This document shows positions 7,477 through 16,030 of a stretch of DNA of 64,000 bases, one piece after another. Source of the DNA: Marinobacter persicus. GTDB taxonomy: Bacteria > Pseudomonadota > Gammaproteobacteria > Pseudomonadales > Oleiphilaceae. The stretch's first letter is position 1, and every line of letters begins with the position of its first letter. Below the pieces are notes generated by a model. The model worked only from the letters and a program-made list of their open reading frames with translations, was not told the DNA's origin and made no database searches. The stretch covers positions 51,621-115,620 of the forward strand of contig NZ_PTIV01000008.1 of NCBI RefSeq assembly GCF_002934325.1, read 5' to 3'. Made by a program: the position numbers and the translations under genes.

Positions 7477-8868
7477 TCAAATCCACCCTAGCCAGCGCCA
7501 CCAAAAATAATCCAATGGAAATAGGACGGCTATGGAGAGTGCCGATAGAACAAGGCACAACCGGCCTGCGTGCCGGATTGGAATCCCTGCCAGTGGCATG
7601 GCCATCATCAAAGGAACTGACTGATAGGTAAAAACAACAGTTGAGAAGCCTAACACCTGTGTCATCAGTACCGCCTCCAATGAAAAACCAGTCAACTCGC
7701 TAATTTGACTCCCAAGAGGCGTTAGTGTTGCGGGAATGCCAGCAAGGGTTGTCAGTATGCCTGTGAAAGTGGCGGTTAACGACAGGACCATAAAATTGGT
7801 AAAGCGATTTTCCGGACTAAGCGGCATCCAATCGAGCGTGTGAGTACCTACTACTTGGCTGATGTTCTGATGATTGATTAGAGCAGCAATGCCTAGCAAA
7901 CCACCCACCACAAGAATGGCACTCAAATTAACCTTCTGGTTAAAGCTTTGAGTGGAAATCATGCCCACGCCTGGCAGCAGCAACAGTGTAGCGGCTGCCA
8001 GGCCAATCCAGGCTACAGAGATTTGGTGGAGAGAGTCGGTCAGCCAAAGCCCCAAGGTGGCCAACATAATGGTCAAAAGTCGTATTTCCTTGCCGGAGAA
8101 GCTCGGTGGTCTGGTTTTCAACTGCTGGCGCTGAGGCTGGGCGGGATAAAACCAGAGGATCGCGGCGATCAGTAGCAGGGCTTTGAGAAAACCGAGTACC
8201 GGAAAGTGCAGCAGTAGATATTCACCAAACAATGGACTCCAGCCATAAATCTTCTCGGCAGACCCGATCATGATCATGTTTGGAATATTGGCGGGGAGAA
8301 TGGCGAATGTAGGAATATGGCTGCCAAAAGCCGCTGCAAGACCCACCCCTCTTTGTCCATTGCTACCGGCTTCAAATCCACAGTTTTCCGCGATGGCCAG
8401 GGCAATCGGAATGAACAACACAATGCGCCCCACCGAGGAAGGCATGACAAACCCCAGCAGTATGCCGATAAATACAATGCCTGTAATGAGTCTGACATAG
8501 CTGGAATCAAGATGGCCGGTTACGGTATCGGAGAGTCGCTGTGCCAGCCCGGTTTCCGTAATAGCAATGCCTATGACCAATCCGGAAATAATCAACCAGC
8601 AGGCCGTGGATGTTAGGCCAGAGAACACAACATCGGCTGGCGCCAGGGATAGAAGCATGGCGAGCGTGAGCACAAGGAGGGCTGATACGAACTCTGGCAG
8701 AGCGCCCGTGGCAAAAAGAACCAAGCCTGAAATAACCAACAAGGCTGATAGTCGTTGGCTGCTATCAAACCACCCTGCTGCAGGTGATAGCATCAGCCCT
8801 GTACACAGCGTGGGGATCAGTATCAGGGCCAACCATTGGGGACGTGTCAGGTTAATACGAGATAGCAC
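7477..8868 (-). CDS. SLC13/ArsB-superfamily anion permease
   Basis: 463 aa of almost continuous hydrophobic segments (about 11-12 helices), resembling the divalent anion/Na+ symporter (DASS, SLC13) and related ion-transporter superfamily members. Recognisable parts are the N-terminal LFATGALPEFVSALLVLTLAMLLSLAP, the repeat-like TSTACWLIISGLVIGIAITETGLAQRLS, GFVMPSSVGRIVLFIPIALAIAENCGF, and the second-half pore-like GILTTLAGIPATLTPLGSQISELTGFS. The family carries dicarboxylates, sulfate or similar anions; the substrate is not visible. The start is GTG at 8866-8868 with a weak ribosome site. The 3' end meets the decayed FUSC gene. It appears monocistronic. Confidence 0.75.
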   Translation of the reverse strand: MLSRINLTRPQWLALILIPTLCTGLMLSPAAGWFDSSQRLSALLVISGLVLFATGALPEFVSALLVLTLAMLLSLAPADVVFSGLTSTACWLIISGLVIGIAITETGLAQRLSDTVTGHLDSSYVRLITGIVFIGILLGFVMPSSVGRIVLFIPIALAIAENCGFEAGSNGQRGVGLAAAFGSHIPTFAILPANIPNMIMIGSAEKIYGWSPLFGEYLLLHFPVLGFLKALLLIAAILWFYPAQPQRQQLKTRPPSFSGKEIRLLTIMLATLGLWLTDSLHQISVAWIGLAAATLLLLPGVGMISTQSFNQKVNLSAILVVGGLLGIAALINHQNISQVVGTHTLDWMPLSPENRFTNFMVLSLTATFTGILTTLAGIPATLTPLGSQISELTGFSLEAVLMTQVLGFSTVVFTYQSVPLMMAMPLAGIPIRHAGRLCLVLSALSIAVLFPLDYFWWRWLGWI

Positions 8869-8960
8869 GAGGGGCGCATCCTTTTTACTGTGGGGTAGCC
8901 GTCCGAAGCGTTTAGTAGCTGCGCTGCATCAACTTAATATACCGGCCCGGATTAGGTGTC

Positions 8961-9548
8961 TTAGCGGATATTGTTGTGCTTTTGCGGAAACAACCAGAAA
9001 GAGAACCACTTGGTCATACGAGGCATCAGCACATAGCTCATCAGACCCATGACGACCATGGTGACCAGCATGGTTCTGATCAATAGTGGAATTTGAGCAA
9101 GCCAGTCCCCGAATACAGCAAAAACAAGAGTGACTGCGGGATACAGGGCCAACCAACTGACAATCGTCATCTTCCATCGGGCTGGCGGCCGGACCGGGTT
9201 TTGGCCAGGCAGCGTGAACCAGGTGACAATGCCTGACAGGGTCTCCCGTTCACTCGGCTGCTCAAGCAACTCTTCGATTTTATCCAGCAGCTCTGCCCGT
9301 TCGTCGGAGTTTTCCCAGATGTTCAGGCTGTCCTTGTCGTTGAACTTGAAAACGATGCGGTATTCCGGGTCTTCCGCTGATGAAGGACGGAACATGGTTG
9401 CACCAAGATAGCCAGGGAAGTCGGCAGCTCTTTCTGTCATCTGGCTGCTGAGCTTTTCAAATTCCTTTTCAAGTCCTTTCTTTACGCGCCTGGAGACGAC
9501 TACCGTTAAGGGATCAAAACGCAGGGGCAGGGGGCTGTTTCTGGTCAT
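8961..9548 (-). CDS. ABM-domain (antibiotic biosynthesis monooxygenase-like) membrane protein
   Basis: 195 aa with an N-terminal ferredoxin-like ABM domain (about 12-105: VVVSRRVKKGLEKEFEKLSSQMTERAADFPGYLGATMFRP...YRIVFKFNDKDSLNIWENSDERAELL) and two C-terminal transmembrane helices (about 128-150 and 155-178). This two-part layout is common in bacterial proteins annotated as antibiotic biosynthesis monooxygenases, although monooxygenase activity is rarely shown. The ABM part should face the cytoplasm. The ATG is preceded by aaggaa. It lies between the permease and the broken Aer-like gene on the same strand. Function is otherwise unknown. Confidence 0.8.
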   Translation of the reverse strand: MTRNSPLPLRFDPLTVVVSRRVKKGLEKEFEKLSSQMTERAADFPGYLGATMFRPSSAEDPEYRIVFKFNDKDSLNIWENSDERAELLDKIEELLEQPSERETLSGIVTWFTLPGQNPVRPPARWKMTIVSWLALYPAVTLVFAVFGDWLAQIPLLIRTMLVTMVVMGLMSYVLMPRMTKWFSFWLFPQKHNNIR

Positions 9549-9581
9549 GGTTTGGTTCCTTTGTTGTTTTGGCGAAGAGAG

Positions 9582-10332
9582 TCAGGGTTGTTTTCCCGGC
9601 GCCAACTGCTTAATCAGGTACTTTTGACGGGTTACGTGGTAGCCAACGGATTCACCAGCCTGAACGGTCTCGGTCAGTGTTTGGGCGGTGTCGCTGGCCA
9701 GCCGATGGATATCCGCCACTTCCTCGCTGATTTGTTTCACGGTCTGGCTTTGCTGTTCCGTAGCGGCGGCAATTTGCTGGTTCAGGCCGTCGTTATCATT
9801 CAGACCGGCGACAACGGCCTGCAGGGCCTCCACGCTGACCTGCATCTGCTCGACGCTCCGGGTTGATTGCTGGGTGCGCCCGGCCAGTGATCGCACTTCA
9901 TCTGCCACCACTGCAAAGCCTCGCCCGCTTTCCCCGGCCACGGGCGTGGTCAACGTTCTGGGTTCGCTGAATGGTCAGCGGGGAAGGGCGCCGGTAGATG
10001 GCCTGGTATTCAATGATATTGCCGCTGTTATCGGCAATGGGTGTCACGAAAGCATCGAGCCACAGATCTTTTCCATCGGCCGTCCGGTTACGGATCATGC
10101 CCATCCAGGATTCATGACGCCCCAGCGTTTTCCATAAATCGTTCAAAGGCCCCTTGGGCATGTCCGGATGCCGGAGTTTTTCGAACGATTGCTCTTTGAG
10201 TTTTGCTTCATTGTATCCGACCAGCTGGCAGAAGCCGTCGCTGGCGTAAGTGATCTGGCCCTGTGGGTCCGTCAGAACGAGCAGCTGTTCTGAGGCCTGT
10301 TGGCTGACTTGGAAAGATTCGTAACCGGACAT
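9582..10332 (-). pseudogene. Aer-like energy-taxis receptor with internal deletion
   Basis: Two pieces of one receptor gene lie side by side in different frames. The 5' piece (10332 down to about 9950) encodes an Aer-type PAS domain: ITYASDGFCQLVGYNEAKLKEQSFEKLRHPDMPKGPLNDLWKTL...SWMGMIRNRTADGKDLWLDAFVTPI, ending at IQRTQNV. The 3' piece (about 9945 to 9582) begins inside the conserved chemoreceptor signalling tip, AGESGRGFAVVADEVRSLAGRTQQST, and runs through the C-terminal coiled coil. Everything normally between, namely the membrane anchor, HAMP and first half of the signalling hairpin (roughly 200 residues in Aer proteins), is gone and the frame changes at the join. The gene cannot make a working receptor. 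A sigma-54-like promoter and a DmpR-type palindrome lie upstream, which links it to phenol catabolism. Confidence 0.85.
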
Positions 10333-10366
10333 GATGCCACCCTGATTTAAAAGAGAAAAAGGGGCC

Positions 10367-10382
10367 CGCAAGCGCCGGCCCA
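10367..10382 (-). promoter_or_regulatory. Candidate sigma-54 promoter of the Aer-like gene
   Basis: On the minus strand the sequence reads TGGGCC, five bases, TTGCG, with the invariant GG and GC separated by ten bases as in -24/-12 promoters. It lies 35 bases upstream of the receptor ATG, leaving room for a start site near 10355 and a ribosome site (agggtgg). The -24 element departs from TGGCAC at two positions, so strength is uncertain. Confidence 0.45.
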
Positions 10383-10384
10383 AA

Positions 10385-10662
10385 GGAGAGCCACAACGAT
10401 GTGCAGATCATTGGCCCATAACAAACTGGCGGTCGGGACAGCGAGTGCCGGGTATTCGGGTGCGGTAAGCGATGCGCGGGGCGCAGGCCGAAGAAATCAT
10501 CATGTTGAGTCACCGTCTTTGTTGTTTGAGTTAGCGACGGTTCTAGATAAAGCAGAATGTATGCCGATTAATTATCGAAATACTCAAGTCATTGATTTAA
10601 AAATATAAAATATGATTTATGGAAGGTGGAGAAGAGGTTGGTGACGGTGGGGCCGTGAGAAT
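10385..10662. other. Intergenic stretch, nothing recognised
   Basis: Between the candidate sigma-54 promoter and the DmpR-type palindrome no gene, hairpin with T tract or repeat was recognised. The right half (about 10540-10640) is AT-rich. The length is compatible with DNA looping between an upstream activator site and the promoter, which is inference. Confidence 0.4.
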
Positions 10663-10684
10663 CGTTTGATCAAATGATCAAACG
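10663..10684. promoter_or_regulatory. DmpR/XylR-type upstream activator palindrome
   Basis: Two 10-base inverted arms, CGTTTGATCA and TGATCAAACG, are separated by AA. They contain the TTGATCA half-sites known for DmpR/XylR-family activators. This is the best such site in the window, yet it lies downstream of dmpR rather than before the catabolic operon. Its nearest downstream gene on the minus strand is the broken Aer-like receptor, about 280 bases from that gene's candidate -24/-12 element. Binding is inferred from sequence alone. Confidence 0.6.
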
Positions 10685-10717
10685 CTAAAGAGGAGATGTT
10701 TATTTCATCAGGTGGCC

Positions 10718-10735
10718 GGCAACCTCCCTGTTGCC
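10718..10735. terminator. Hairpin after dmpR
   Basis: GGCAAC/GTTGCC arms with a six-base loop lie 16 bases past the dmpR stop. No T tract follows on the minus strand, so intrinsic termination is doubtful. It may simply protect the 3' end of the transcript. Confidence 0.3.
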
Positions 10736-10750
10736 CTATGCCATGCCCGG

Positions 10751-12451
10751 TCAGCCTTCGAGAATGCCGGCTTTTTTCAGCCGATACGCCAGGGCAGGGC
10801 GGGTCAGTCCTAGCAACCGGGCCGCTTTTGAAACGTTCTGGCTGGCTTCGTTCATGGCCTTGCGCATTAAGGTTGCTTCTACCTGCTCCAGACTGATCTG
10901 CTGGGCAAACACCTGTTCGGACCAGTCAGACTCGCCAGCCCCGTTTTGGTCGGAAATCACGTTGCCATCGGCGTCCACCCGCACAATGCCGTCTTTGGTG
11001 GTTTCCGGCGGGGAGACAAAAAGAGCCTCCTGGCTGATGGTCTCGTTGTTGTCGGTGAGGATCACGCCCCGCTCAATGACGTTTTCCAGCTCCCGGATAT
11101 TGCCCGGCCACTGGTAAGCCATGCAGAGCTCCAGGGCTTTGTCCGACAGGCCCAGGGTGCGTTTATCGTACTGGGCATGAAATTTTTCCAGGAAGTGTTC
11201 GGCCAGCAATGGCAGGTCTTCCCGCCGTTCCCGCAGGGCCGGAATTTTTACCGGAAATACGTTTAACCGATAGAACAGGTCGGCCCGGAAACGCCCTTCT
11301 TCCACGGCCTGTTCCAGGCTTTCGTTGGTGGCGGCGATCACCCGCACATTCACTTTGCGGGTTTTGTTGTCACCCACCCGCTCCAGTTCGCCTTCCTGCA
11401 GCACCCGCAACAGGGTTGCCTGGGCCCGGGGTGTCAGCTCCACTACTTCATCCAGAAAAATGGTGCCGCCGTTGGCACGTTCAAACCGGCCTTCCCGGGA
11501 CTGGTTGGCGCCGGTGTAAGCGCCTTTCTCCACGCCGAACAGCTCTGCTTCAATCAAATCCGGGGGGATGGCCGCACAGTTCACTGCCACAAAAGGATCT
11601 TCTGCGCGTTCGCTGCGCTGGTGTACGCTACGGGCGATTACTTCCTTGCCAACGCCGGTCTCGCCCAGCAATAGTACCGACACTTTGCCCCGGGCTGCCT
11701 TGTCGATCATCCGGCACACTTTGTTATAAGAGGCCGACTGGCCAATGCCGTAGTACTGGCCCTGCTGTTGGTGCAGGCTGCTGCGCAGGGAGGTCAGTTG
11801 TTCCTGCAGGTTGTAAAGCTCTTCAATCAGCGGGTCGGCCTTGAAATAGCGGGAGAATTCTTCGGCGTCGTCCCACTCCTCGGCCGGCCGGCCTTCAATG
11901 ATGCACTTTTCATCGCCGCAGCCACGACAGCTGATTTCCCGGAAGATGATTTCCCGGCCCATAAAAGATGAGCTATAGGCACAGGCGTAGCCCAGCAAAA
12001 CCCAACAGGCGGGCTCGTCCATCTGGCCCAGTTCGGTTTTGCAGATTTCCACTTCCCAGGAATTGACCCATTCGAAGGTGCCGTGCAAAGCGCCGGTTTC
12101 ACGGTCCAGGTCCAGTTCAAGGGGAACGACTTTTACCATGCCCTTCAGAGCATGCAGTTGCGGGCCGGCCAGAAAGGTGTCGATGTCGTTGGAGCCCGGC
12201 CGGAGTTTCCGAGCCAGTTCCGCGTCCTTCACGCCGGAGGTATAGCCTAGGCGCAGGAAAAATCCCTTGGCCCGCTCAATGCCCATGCTGTTGACGATTT
12301 CGCGGCGAAACGCGGCCAGCGACGACAGGCTCATCAACAGCACCCGCTGCTCGCCAAACCAGATTTTCCCTTCCTTGCTGTGAAACTGAATCTGGTCCGT
12401 CAGATCTTTGAAATCGGTGTACTGGAGTTGTGGCTTAAACGTATCAGCCAT
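10751..12451 (-). CDS. dmpR: DmpR/MopR-type sigma-54 activator sensing phenols
   Basis: 566 aa, normal length for the family. Order of parts: XylR_N/V4R phenol sensor (about 15-210), linker, AAA+ domain with Walker A GETGVGKE and Walker B TIFLDE, and a Fis-type helix-turn-helix (VSKAARLLGLTRPALAYRLKKAGI) at the end. The sigma-54 contact loop reads GAYTGA, the Tyr form of GAFTGA. By alignment to MopR (offset six residues) the phenol ligands His106 and Trp134 are H100 and W128, and the zinc ligands Cys155, Glu178, Cys181 and Cys189 are C149, E172, C175 and C183; all are present. The protein should bind phenol or cresols, hydrolyse ATP and switch on the divergent dmpK promoter. Assignment is firm; the exact effector range cannot be read. 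Confidence 0.96.
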   Translation of the reverse strand: MADTFKPQLQYTDFKDLTDQIQFHSKEGKIWFGEQRVLLMSLSSLAAFRREIVNSMGIERAKGFFLRLGYTSGVKDAELARKLRPGSNDIDTFLAGPQLHALKGMVKVVPLELDLDRETGALHGTFEWVNSWEVEICKTELGQMDEPACWVLLGYACAYSSSFMGREIIFREISCRGCGDEKCIIEGRPAEEWDDAEEFSRYFKADPLIEELYNLQEQLTSLRSSLHQQQGQYYGIGQSASYNKVCRMIDKAARGKVSVLLLGETGVGKEVIARSVHQRSERAEDPFVAVNCAAIPPDLIEAELFGVEKGAYTGANQSREGRFERANGGTIFLDEVVELTPRAQATLLRVLQEGELERVGDNKTRKVNVRVIAATNESLEQAVEEGRFRADLFYRLNVFPVKIPALRERREDLPLLAEHFLEKFHAQYDKRTLGLSDKALELCMAYQWPGNIRELENVIERGVILTDNNETISQEALFVSPPETTKDGIVRVDADGNVISDQNGAGESDWSEQVFAQQISLEQVEATLMRKAMNEASQNVSKAARLLGLTRPALAYRLKKAGILEG

Positions 12452-12587
12452 GATGGTCCCCCATTGTTGTTGTCGGTGGGGAAGGCTTGGTTGGCCTTGG
12501 TGTTGAACCCGTTATCTAGCCCATGATCGGCGCCAAAAATCAATCTGTCGGTCAGGAGTGCACACAAATTTTGCCGTCTGAGCCGCA

Positions 12588-12634
12588 ACTCATCAAATCA
12601 TCATATCCGCTTTTTGTTTCACCATTTGATCAAA
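12588..12634. promoter_or_regulatory. Putative DmpR upstream activator sites of the dmp operon
   Basis: Two imperfect copies of the TTGATCAA-type element lie here. One is near 12588-12603 (core ATCAAATCATCA), the other at 12614-12633 (TTGTTTCACCATTTGATCAA), whose right half is a perfect TTTGATCAA. They are about 125-165 bases upstream of the -24 element, the usual placing for DmpR/XylR sites. The left arms are degenerate compared with the palindrome at 10663-10684. Confidence 0.6.
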
Positions 12635-12755
12635 ACCCCGTACGTATTTTTGCGAACAAAAAACAGTCAATTGTTCCAGGGTTGCTCTCGTTGGTCCTTT
12701 AAAAACTCTTTTTTAACAGCCGGATAGAGGAATTTTAAAATTAAATTCCCGTTGG

Positions 12756-12771
12756 TGGCATAGCCGTTGCT
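12756..12771 (+). promoter_or_regulatory. Sigma-54 -24/-12 promoter of the phenol operon
   Basis: TGGCAT, five bases, TTGCT, with GG and GC exactly ten bases apart, matches the sigma-54 consensus TGGCAC-N5-TTGCW with one mismatch. It is 41 bases upstream of the dmpK ATG and would drive dmpKLMNOPQBCDEFGHI. No sigma-70 hexamers of comparable quality were seen here. The rest of the dmpR-dmpK spacer (12452-12812) holds only the activator sites. Confidence 0.85.
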
Positions 12772-12812
12772 CTCCCTCCCTACAGCCAACAACAAACACA
12801 ACGGGGCTAACC

Positions 12813-13073
12813 ATGACTGCCGAGATTCAACACAAATCGTTTGACGAGCTGACCCGTTACATCCGGGTACGCAGCGAGCCGGATGACCGCTTTGTCGAGT
12901 TCGACTTTGCGATCGGTTACCCGGAGCTGTTTGTGGAGCTCGTACTCCCCCGCGACGCATTCAGGATTTTCTGCGAGCACAACAAGGTCGTTCACATGGA
13001 CGCAGAGATGATCCGCGAAATTGACGAGGACATGGTCAAGTGGCGGTTCGGTGAGCGCGGCGAGCGCTATTAA
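12813..13073 (+). CDS. dmpK: Phenol hydroxylase assembly subunit DmpK
   Basis: 86 aa, first gene of the operon, matching the DmpK/PoxR family of small acidic proteins (FVEFDFAIGYPELFVELVLPRDAFRIFCEHNKVVHMD). In the CF600 system DmpK is not part of the catalytic turnover; it promotes assembly of active oxygenase by aiding iron incorporation and interacts with the DmpLNO component. Cytoplasmic. The ATG follows gggg with seven bases between. dmpL starts 50 bases downstream. Function is by family and position. Confidence 0.93.
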   Translation: MTAEIQHKSFDELTRYIRVRSEPDDRFVEFDFAIGYPELFVELVLPRDAFRIFCEHNKVVHMDAEMIREIDEDMVKWRFGERGERY

Positions 13074-13123
13074 CAACAAAACCATCAACTCCAGTTTCAC
13101 AACAACAAAACGGAAAGGTTGAT

Positions 13124-14125
13124 ATGAGCATCGAAATCAAAACCGACTCGGTGGAACCCATCCGCCAAACCTACAGCCACATCGCCCGGCGATTTGGCGA
13201 CAAGCCTGCAAGCCGCTACCAGGAAGCCAGCTATGACCTGGAGGCGAAGGTCAATTTCCACTATCGCCCGCAGTGGGATTCCCGCTACGAGCTCAACGAC
13301 GAGCGGCGTACCGCCATTCGCATGGAAGACTGGTACGTGGTGTCCGACCCTCGCCAGTTCTACTACGGCGCCTATGTTGGTAACCGCGCCAAAATGCAGG
13401 AAGCGGCGGAAACCAGCTACAGCTTCTGCGACAAGCGCAACCTGCTGGGCCGCCTGCCGGAAGAAACCCAGAAGCAGATCCTGCGCCTGATGGTACCGCT
13501 GCGTCATGTTGAGCTTGGCGCCAACATGAACAACAGCAAGATCGCCGGCGACGCCACCGCGACCACCGTATCGCAGATGCATATTTACACCGCCATGGAC
13601 CGCCTGGGCATTGGCCAGTACCTCTCGCGCATTGCCCTGATGATGGACGGCACCACCGGCAAGGCGCTCGATGAATCCAAAGGCTACTGGATGGACGAAG
13701 AGCTCTGGCAGCCCATGCGCAAGCTGGTGGAAGACTCGCTGGTGGTGGACGACTGGTTCGAGCTGACCCTGCTGCAGAACGTACTGCTGGACGGCCTGAT
13801 GTACCCGCTGGTGTACCACAAGATGGACGCCTGGTTTGCCGAACAGGGTGCCGAAGACATCTCCATGCTGACCGAATTCATGCGCGACTGGCAGAAAGAA
13901 TCCCTGCGCTGGATCAACGCCATGATGAAAGCCGTTGCTGGTGAGAGCGACGCCAATCGTGAATTGCTTCAACAGTGGATCGACCACTGGGAGCCGCGCG
14001 CTTACGAGGCACTAGCGCCCATTGCACAGGCTTCCGTGGGTGTTGAAGCGTTGGATGAAGCCCGGGCAGAGCTGTCCAACCGCCTGAAGAAATTTGGTTT
14101 GCAGAGCAAGGGAGTGTCGGCATGA
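13124..14125 (+). CDS. dmpL: Phenol hydroxylase oxygenase beta subunit DmpL
   Basis: 333 aa ferritin-like helical protein, the beta (structural) subunit of the (alpha-beta-gamma)2 oxygenase. Its length and sequence (YDLEAKVNFHYRPQWDSRYELNDERRTAIRMEDWYVVSDPRQFYYGAYVGNRAKMQE) fit the phenol hydroxylase P1/DmpL family. As expected for this subunit it lacks the paired ExxH diiron motifs carried by DmpN. Its stop overlaps the dmpM start by four bases (ATGA), implying translational coupling. The ATG has aaagg upstream. Confidence 0.94.
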   Translation: MSIEIKTDSVEPIRQTYSHIARRFGDKPASRYQEASYDLEAKVNFHYRPQWDSRYELNDERRTAIRMEDWYVVSDPRQFYYGAYVGNRAKMQEAAETSYSFCDKRNLLGRLPEETQKQILRLMVPLRHVELGANMNNSKIAGDATATTVSQMHIYTAMDRLGIGQYLSRIALMMDGTTGKALDESKGYWMDEELWQPMRKLVEDSLVVDDWFELTLLQNVLLDGLMYPLVYHKMDAWFAEQGAEDISMLTEFMRDWQKESLRWINAMMKAVAGESDANRELLQQWIDHWEPRAYEALAPIAQASVGVEALDEARAELSNRLKKFGLQSKGVSA

Positions 14126-14394
14126 GTCAACAACTCGTTTTTATCGTGTTCCAGGACAATGACAACGCCCGTTACCTGGCCGACGCCATCATGGCGGACA
14201 ACCCCCACGCAGAAATGCAACACCAGCCGGCGATGATCCGCATCCAGGCTGACAAGCGACTGGTGATTAACCGCGAAACCATGGAAGAAGAACTGGGCCG
14301 CGACTGGGACGTGCAGGAAATGCTTATCGATGTAATCAGCATCGGCGGCAACGTCGATGAAGACGATGACCACTTCATTCTTGAGTGGAAATAA
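14122..14394 (+). CDS. dmpM: Phenol hydroxylase regulatory (effector) protein DmpM
   Basis: 90 aa cofactor-less activator protein of the MmoB/DmpM family. It binds the oxygenase and tunes access of substrate and electrons to the diiron site. The family's length and pattern are kept: QQLVFIVFQDNDNARYLADAIMADNPHAEMQHQPAMIRIQADKRLVINRETMEEELGRDWDVQEM. It overlaps dmpL by four bases, and dmpN follows after 14 bases. Confidence 0.94.
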   Translation: MSQQLVFIVFQDNDNARYLADAIMADNPHAEMQHQPAMIRIQADKRLVINRETMEEELGRDWDVQEMLIDVISIGGNVDEDDDHFILEWK

Positions 14395-14408
14395 TCGGGA
14401 GACGAATC

Positions 14409-15965
14409 ATGGCTGTTAAAAACAAAAAACTGAATCTCAAAGACAAGTACCAGTATCTGACACGTGACATGGCCTGGGAGCCGACGTACCAGAAAAAAGA
14501 AGACATCTACCCGGACGAGTCGTTCGAAGGCATCAAGATTCTTGACTGGTCCCAGTGGGAAGACCCGTTCCGCCTGACCATGGATGCCTACTGGAAATAC
14601 CAGGCCGAAAAAGAGAAAAAGCTGTACGCCATCTTTGATGCCTTCGCGCAGAACAACGGTCACCAGAACATCACCGATGCCCGTTATGTGAACGCGCTGA
14701 AATTGTTCCTGACCGGTGTGTCACCGCTGGAGCATGCTGCATTCCAGGGCTATTCCAAGGTTGGCCGCCAGTTCAGTGGTGCCGGCGCGCGGGTTGCCTG
14801 CCAGATGCAGGCGATTGACGAACTGCGTCATTCCCAGACCCAGCAGCACGCCATGAGCCACTACAACAAACACTTCAATGGTCTGCACGACGCGGCCTAC
14901 ATGCACGACCGGGTGTGGTTCCTGTCCGTACCCAAGTCGTTCTTCGACGATGCCCGCTCCGCCGGCCCGTTCGAGTTCCTGACTGCGATTTCGTTCTCCT
15001 TCGAATATGTGCTGACCAATCTTCTGTTCGTGCCGTTTATGTCCGGTGCGGCCTACAACAACGACATGGCCACCGTAACTTTCGGTTTCTCCGCCCAGTC
15101 GGACGAAGCCCGCCACATGACCCTGGGTCTTGAGGTGATCAAGTTCATCCTGGAGCAGCACGAAGACAACGTGCCCATCGTTCAGAAGTGGATCGACAAG
15201 TGGTTCTGGCGTGGTTTCCGCCTGCTGAGCCTGGTCAGCATGATGATGGACTACATGCTGCCGAAGAAGGTCATGAGCTGGGCCGAGGCCTGGGAGGTTT
15301 ACTACGAGCAGAACGGTGGCGCGCTGTTCAAGGATTTGGAGCGCTATGGCATTCGTCCGCCCAAGTACGAAGACGTGGCCAACGAAGCCAAGCACCACCT
15401 GAGCCACCAGCTGTGGACCACGTTCTACCAGTACAGCCATGCCACCAACTTCCACACCTGGATTCCGACCGAGGAAGAGATGGACTGGATGTCCGAGAAG
15501 TACCCGGACACCTTCGATAAATACTACCGCCCGCGGTACGAATTCCTGGCCAAGGAGCACGCCGAAGGCCGCCGCTACTACAACAACACCCTGCCGCAGC
15601 TGTGCCAGGTGTGCCAGGTGCCGACCCTGTTCACCGAGAAGGGCGACGCCACCAAGCTGAGCCACCGCCAGATCGAGCATGAAGGCGAGCGTTATCACTT
15701 CTGCTCCGAGGCCTGCTGCGACATTTTCAAGGACGAGCCGGAGAAGTACGTCCAGGCCTGGTTGCCGGTACACCAGATCTACCAGGGCAACTGTGGCGGT
15801 GCCGATGTCGAGACGGTGGTGCAGAAGTACTACCACATCAACATTGGCGAGGACAATTTCGAATACGTCGGCTCGCCGGACCACAAACGCTGGCAGTTCA
15901 TCAAAGGCATGGCGCCACAGCAAAAAGGCGACGACGAAGCCGCCGAAAAACCCAACGCAGCCTGA
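14409..15965 (+). CDS. dmpN: Phenol hydroxylase oxygenase alpha subunit DmpN (diiron)
   Basis: 518 aa catalytic subunit of the bacterial multicomponent monooxygenase that turns phenol and methylphenols into catechols using O2. The diiron ligands are visible as E108 (PLEH), E138 and H141 (DELRH), E199 (SFEY) and E233 and H236 (DEARH), with the spacing seen in toluene/phenol oxygenases. The C-terminal part holds a YHS/TRASH-like Cys motif (CQVCQVPTLF...FCSEACCDIFKDEPEKY), normal for this family. The start ATG at 14409 follows gggagacga; an upstream in-frame ATG at 14385 overlaps dmpM and is not preferred. Confidence 0.96.
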   Translation: MAVKNKKLNLKDKYQYLTRDMAWEPTYQKKEDIYPDESFEGIKILDWSQWEDPFRLTMDAYWKYQAEKEKKLYAIFDAFAQNNGHQNITDARYVNALKLFLTGVSPLEHAAFQGYSKVGRQFSGAGARVACQMQAIDELRHSQTQQHAMSHYNKHFNGLHDAAYMHDRVWFLSVPKSFFDDARSAGPFEFLTAISFSFEYVLTNLLFVPFMSGAAYNNDMATVTFGFSAQSDEARHMTLGLEVIKFILEQHEDNVPIVQKWIDKWFWRGFRLLSLVSMMMDYMLPKKVMSWAEAWEVYYEQNGGALFKDLERYGIRPPKYEDVANEAKHHLSHQLWTTFYQYSHATNFHTWIPTEEEMDWMSEKYPDTFDKYYRPRYEFLAKEHAEGRRYYNNTLPQLCQVCQVPTLFTEKGDATKLSHRQIEHEGERYHFCSEACCDIFKDEPEKYVQAWLPVHQIYQGNCGGADVETVVQKYYHINIGEDNFEYVGSPDHKRWQFIKGMAPQQKGDDEAAEKPNAA

Positions 15966-16030
15966 AGCGGGACGGCCCGGTGCCAGAGCGCGCCGGGCCT
16001 GTCACCCACAAAAACAACAAGGTGATGATC

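Noticed and set aside
8567..9052. Plus-strand 161-codon frame
   Set aside because: Opposite the SLC13-type permease start and the ABM gene end; Ser/Arg-rich with no domain.
13097..15923. Two long minus-strand frames (13097-13987 and 14721-15923)
   Set aside because: Both are opposite dmpL and dmpN, whose identity and catalytic residues are clear.
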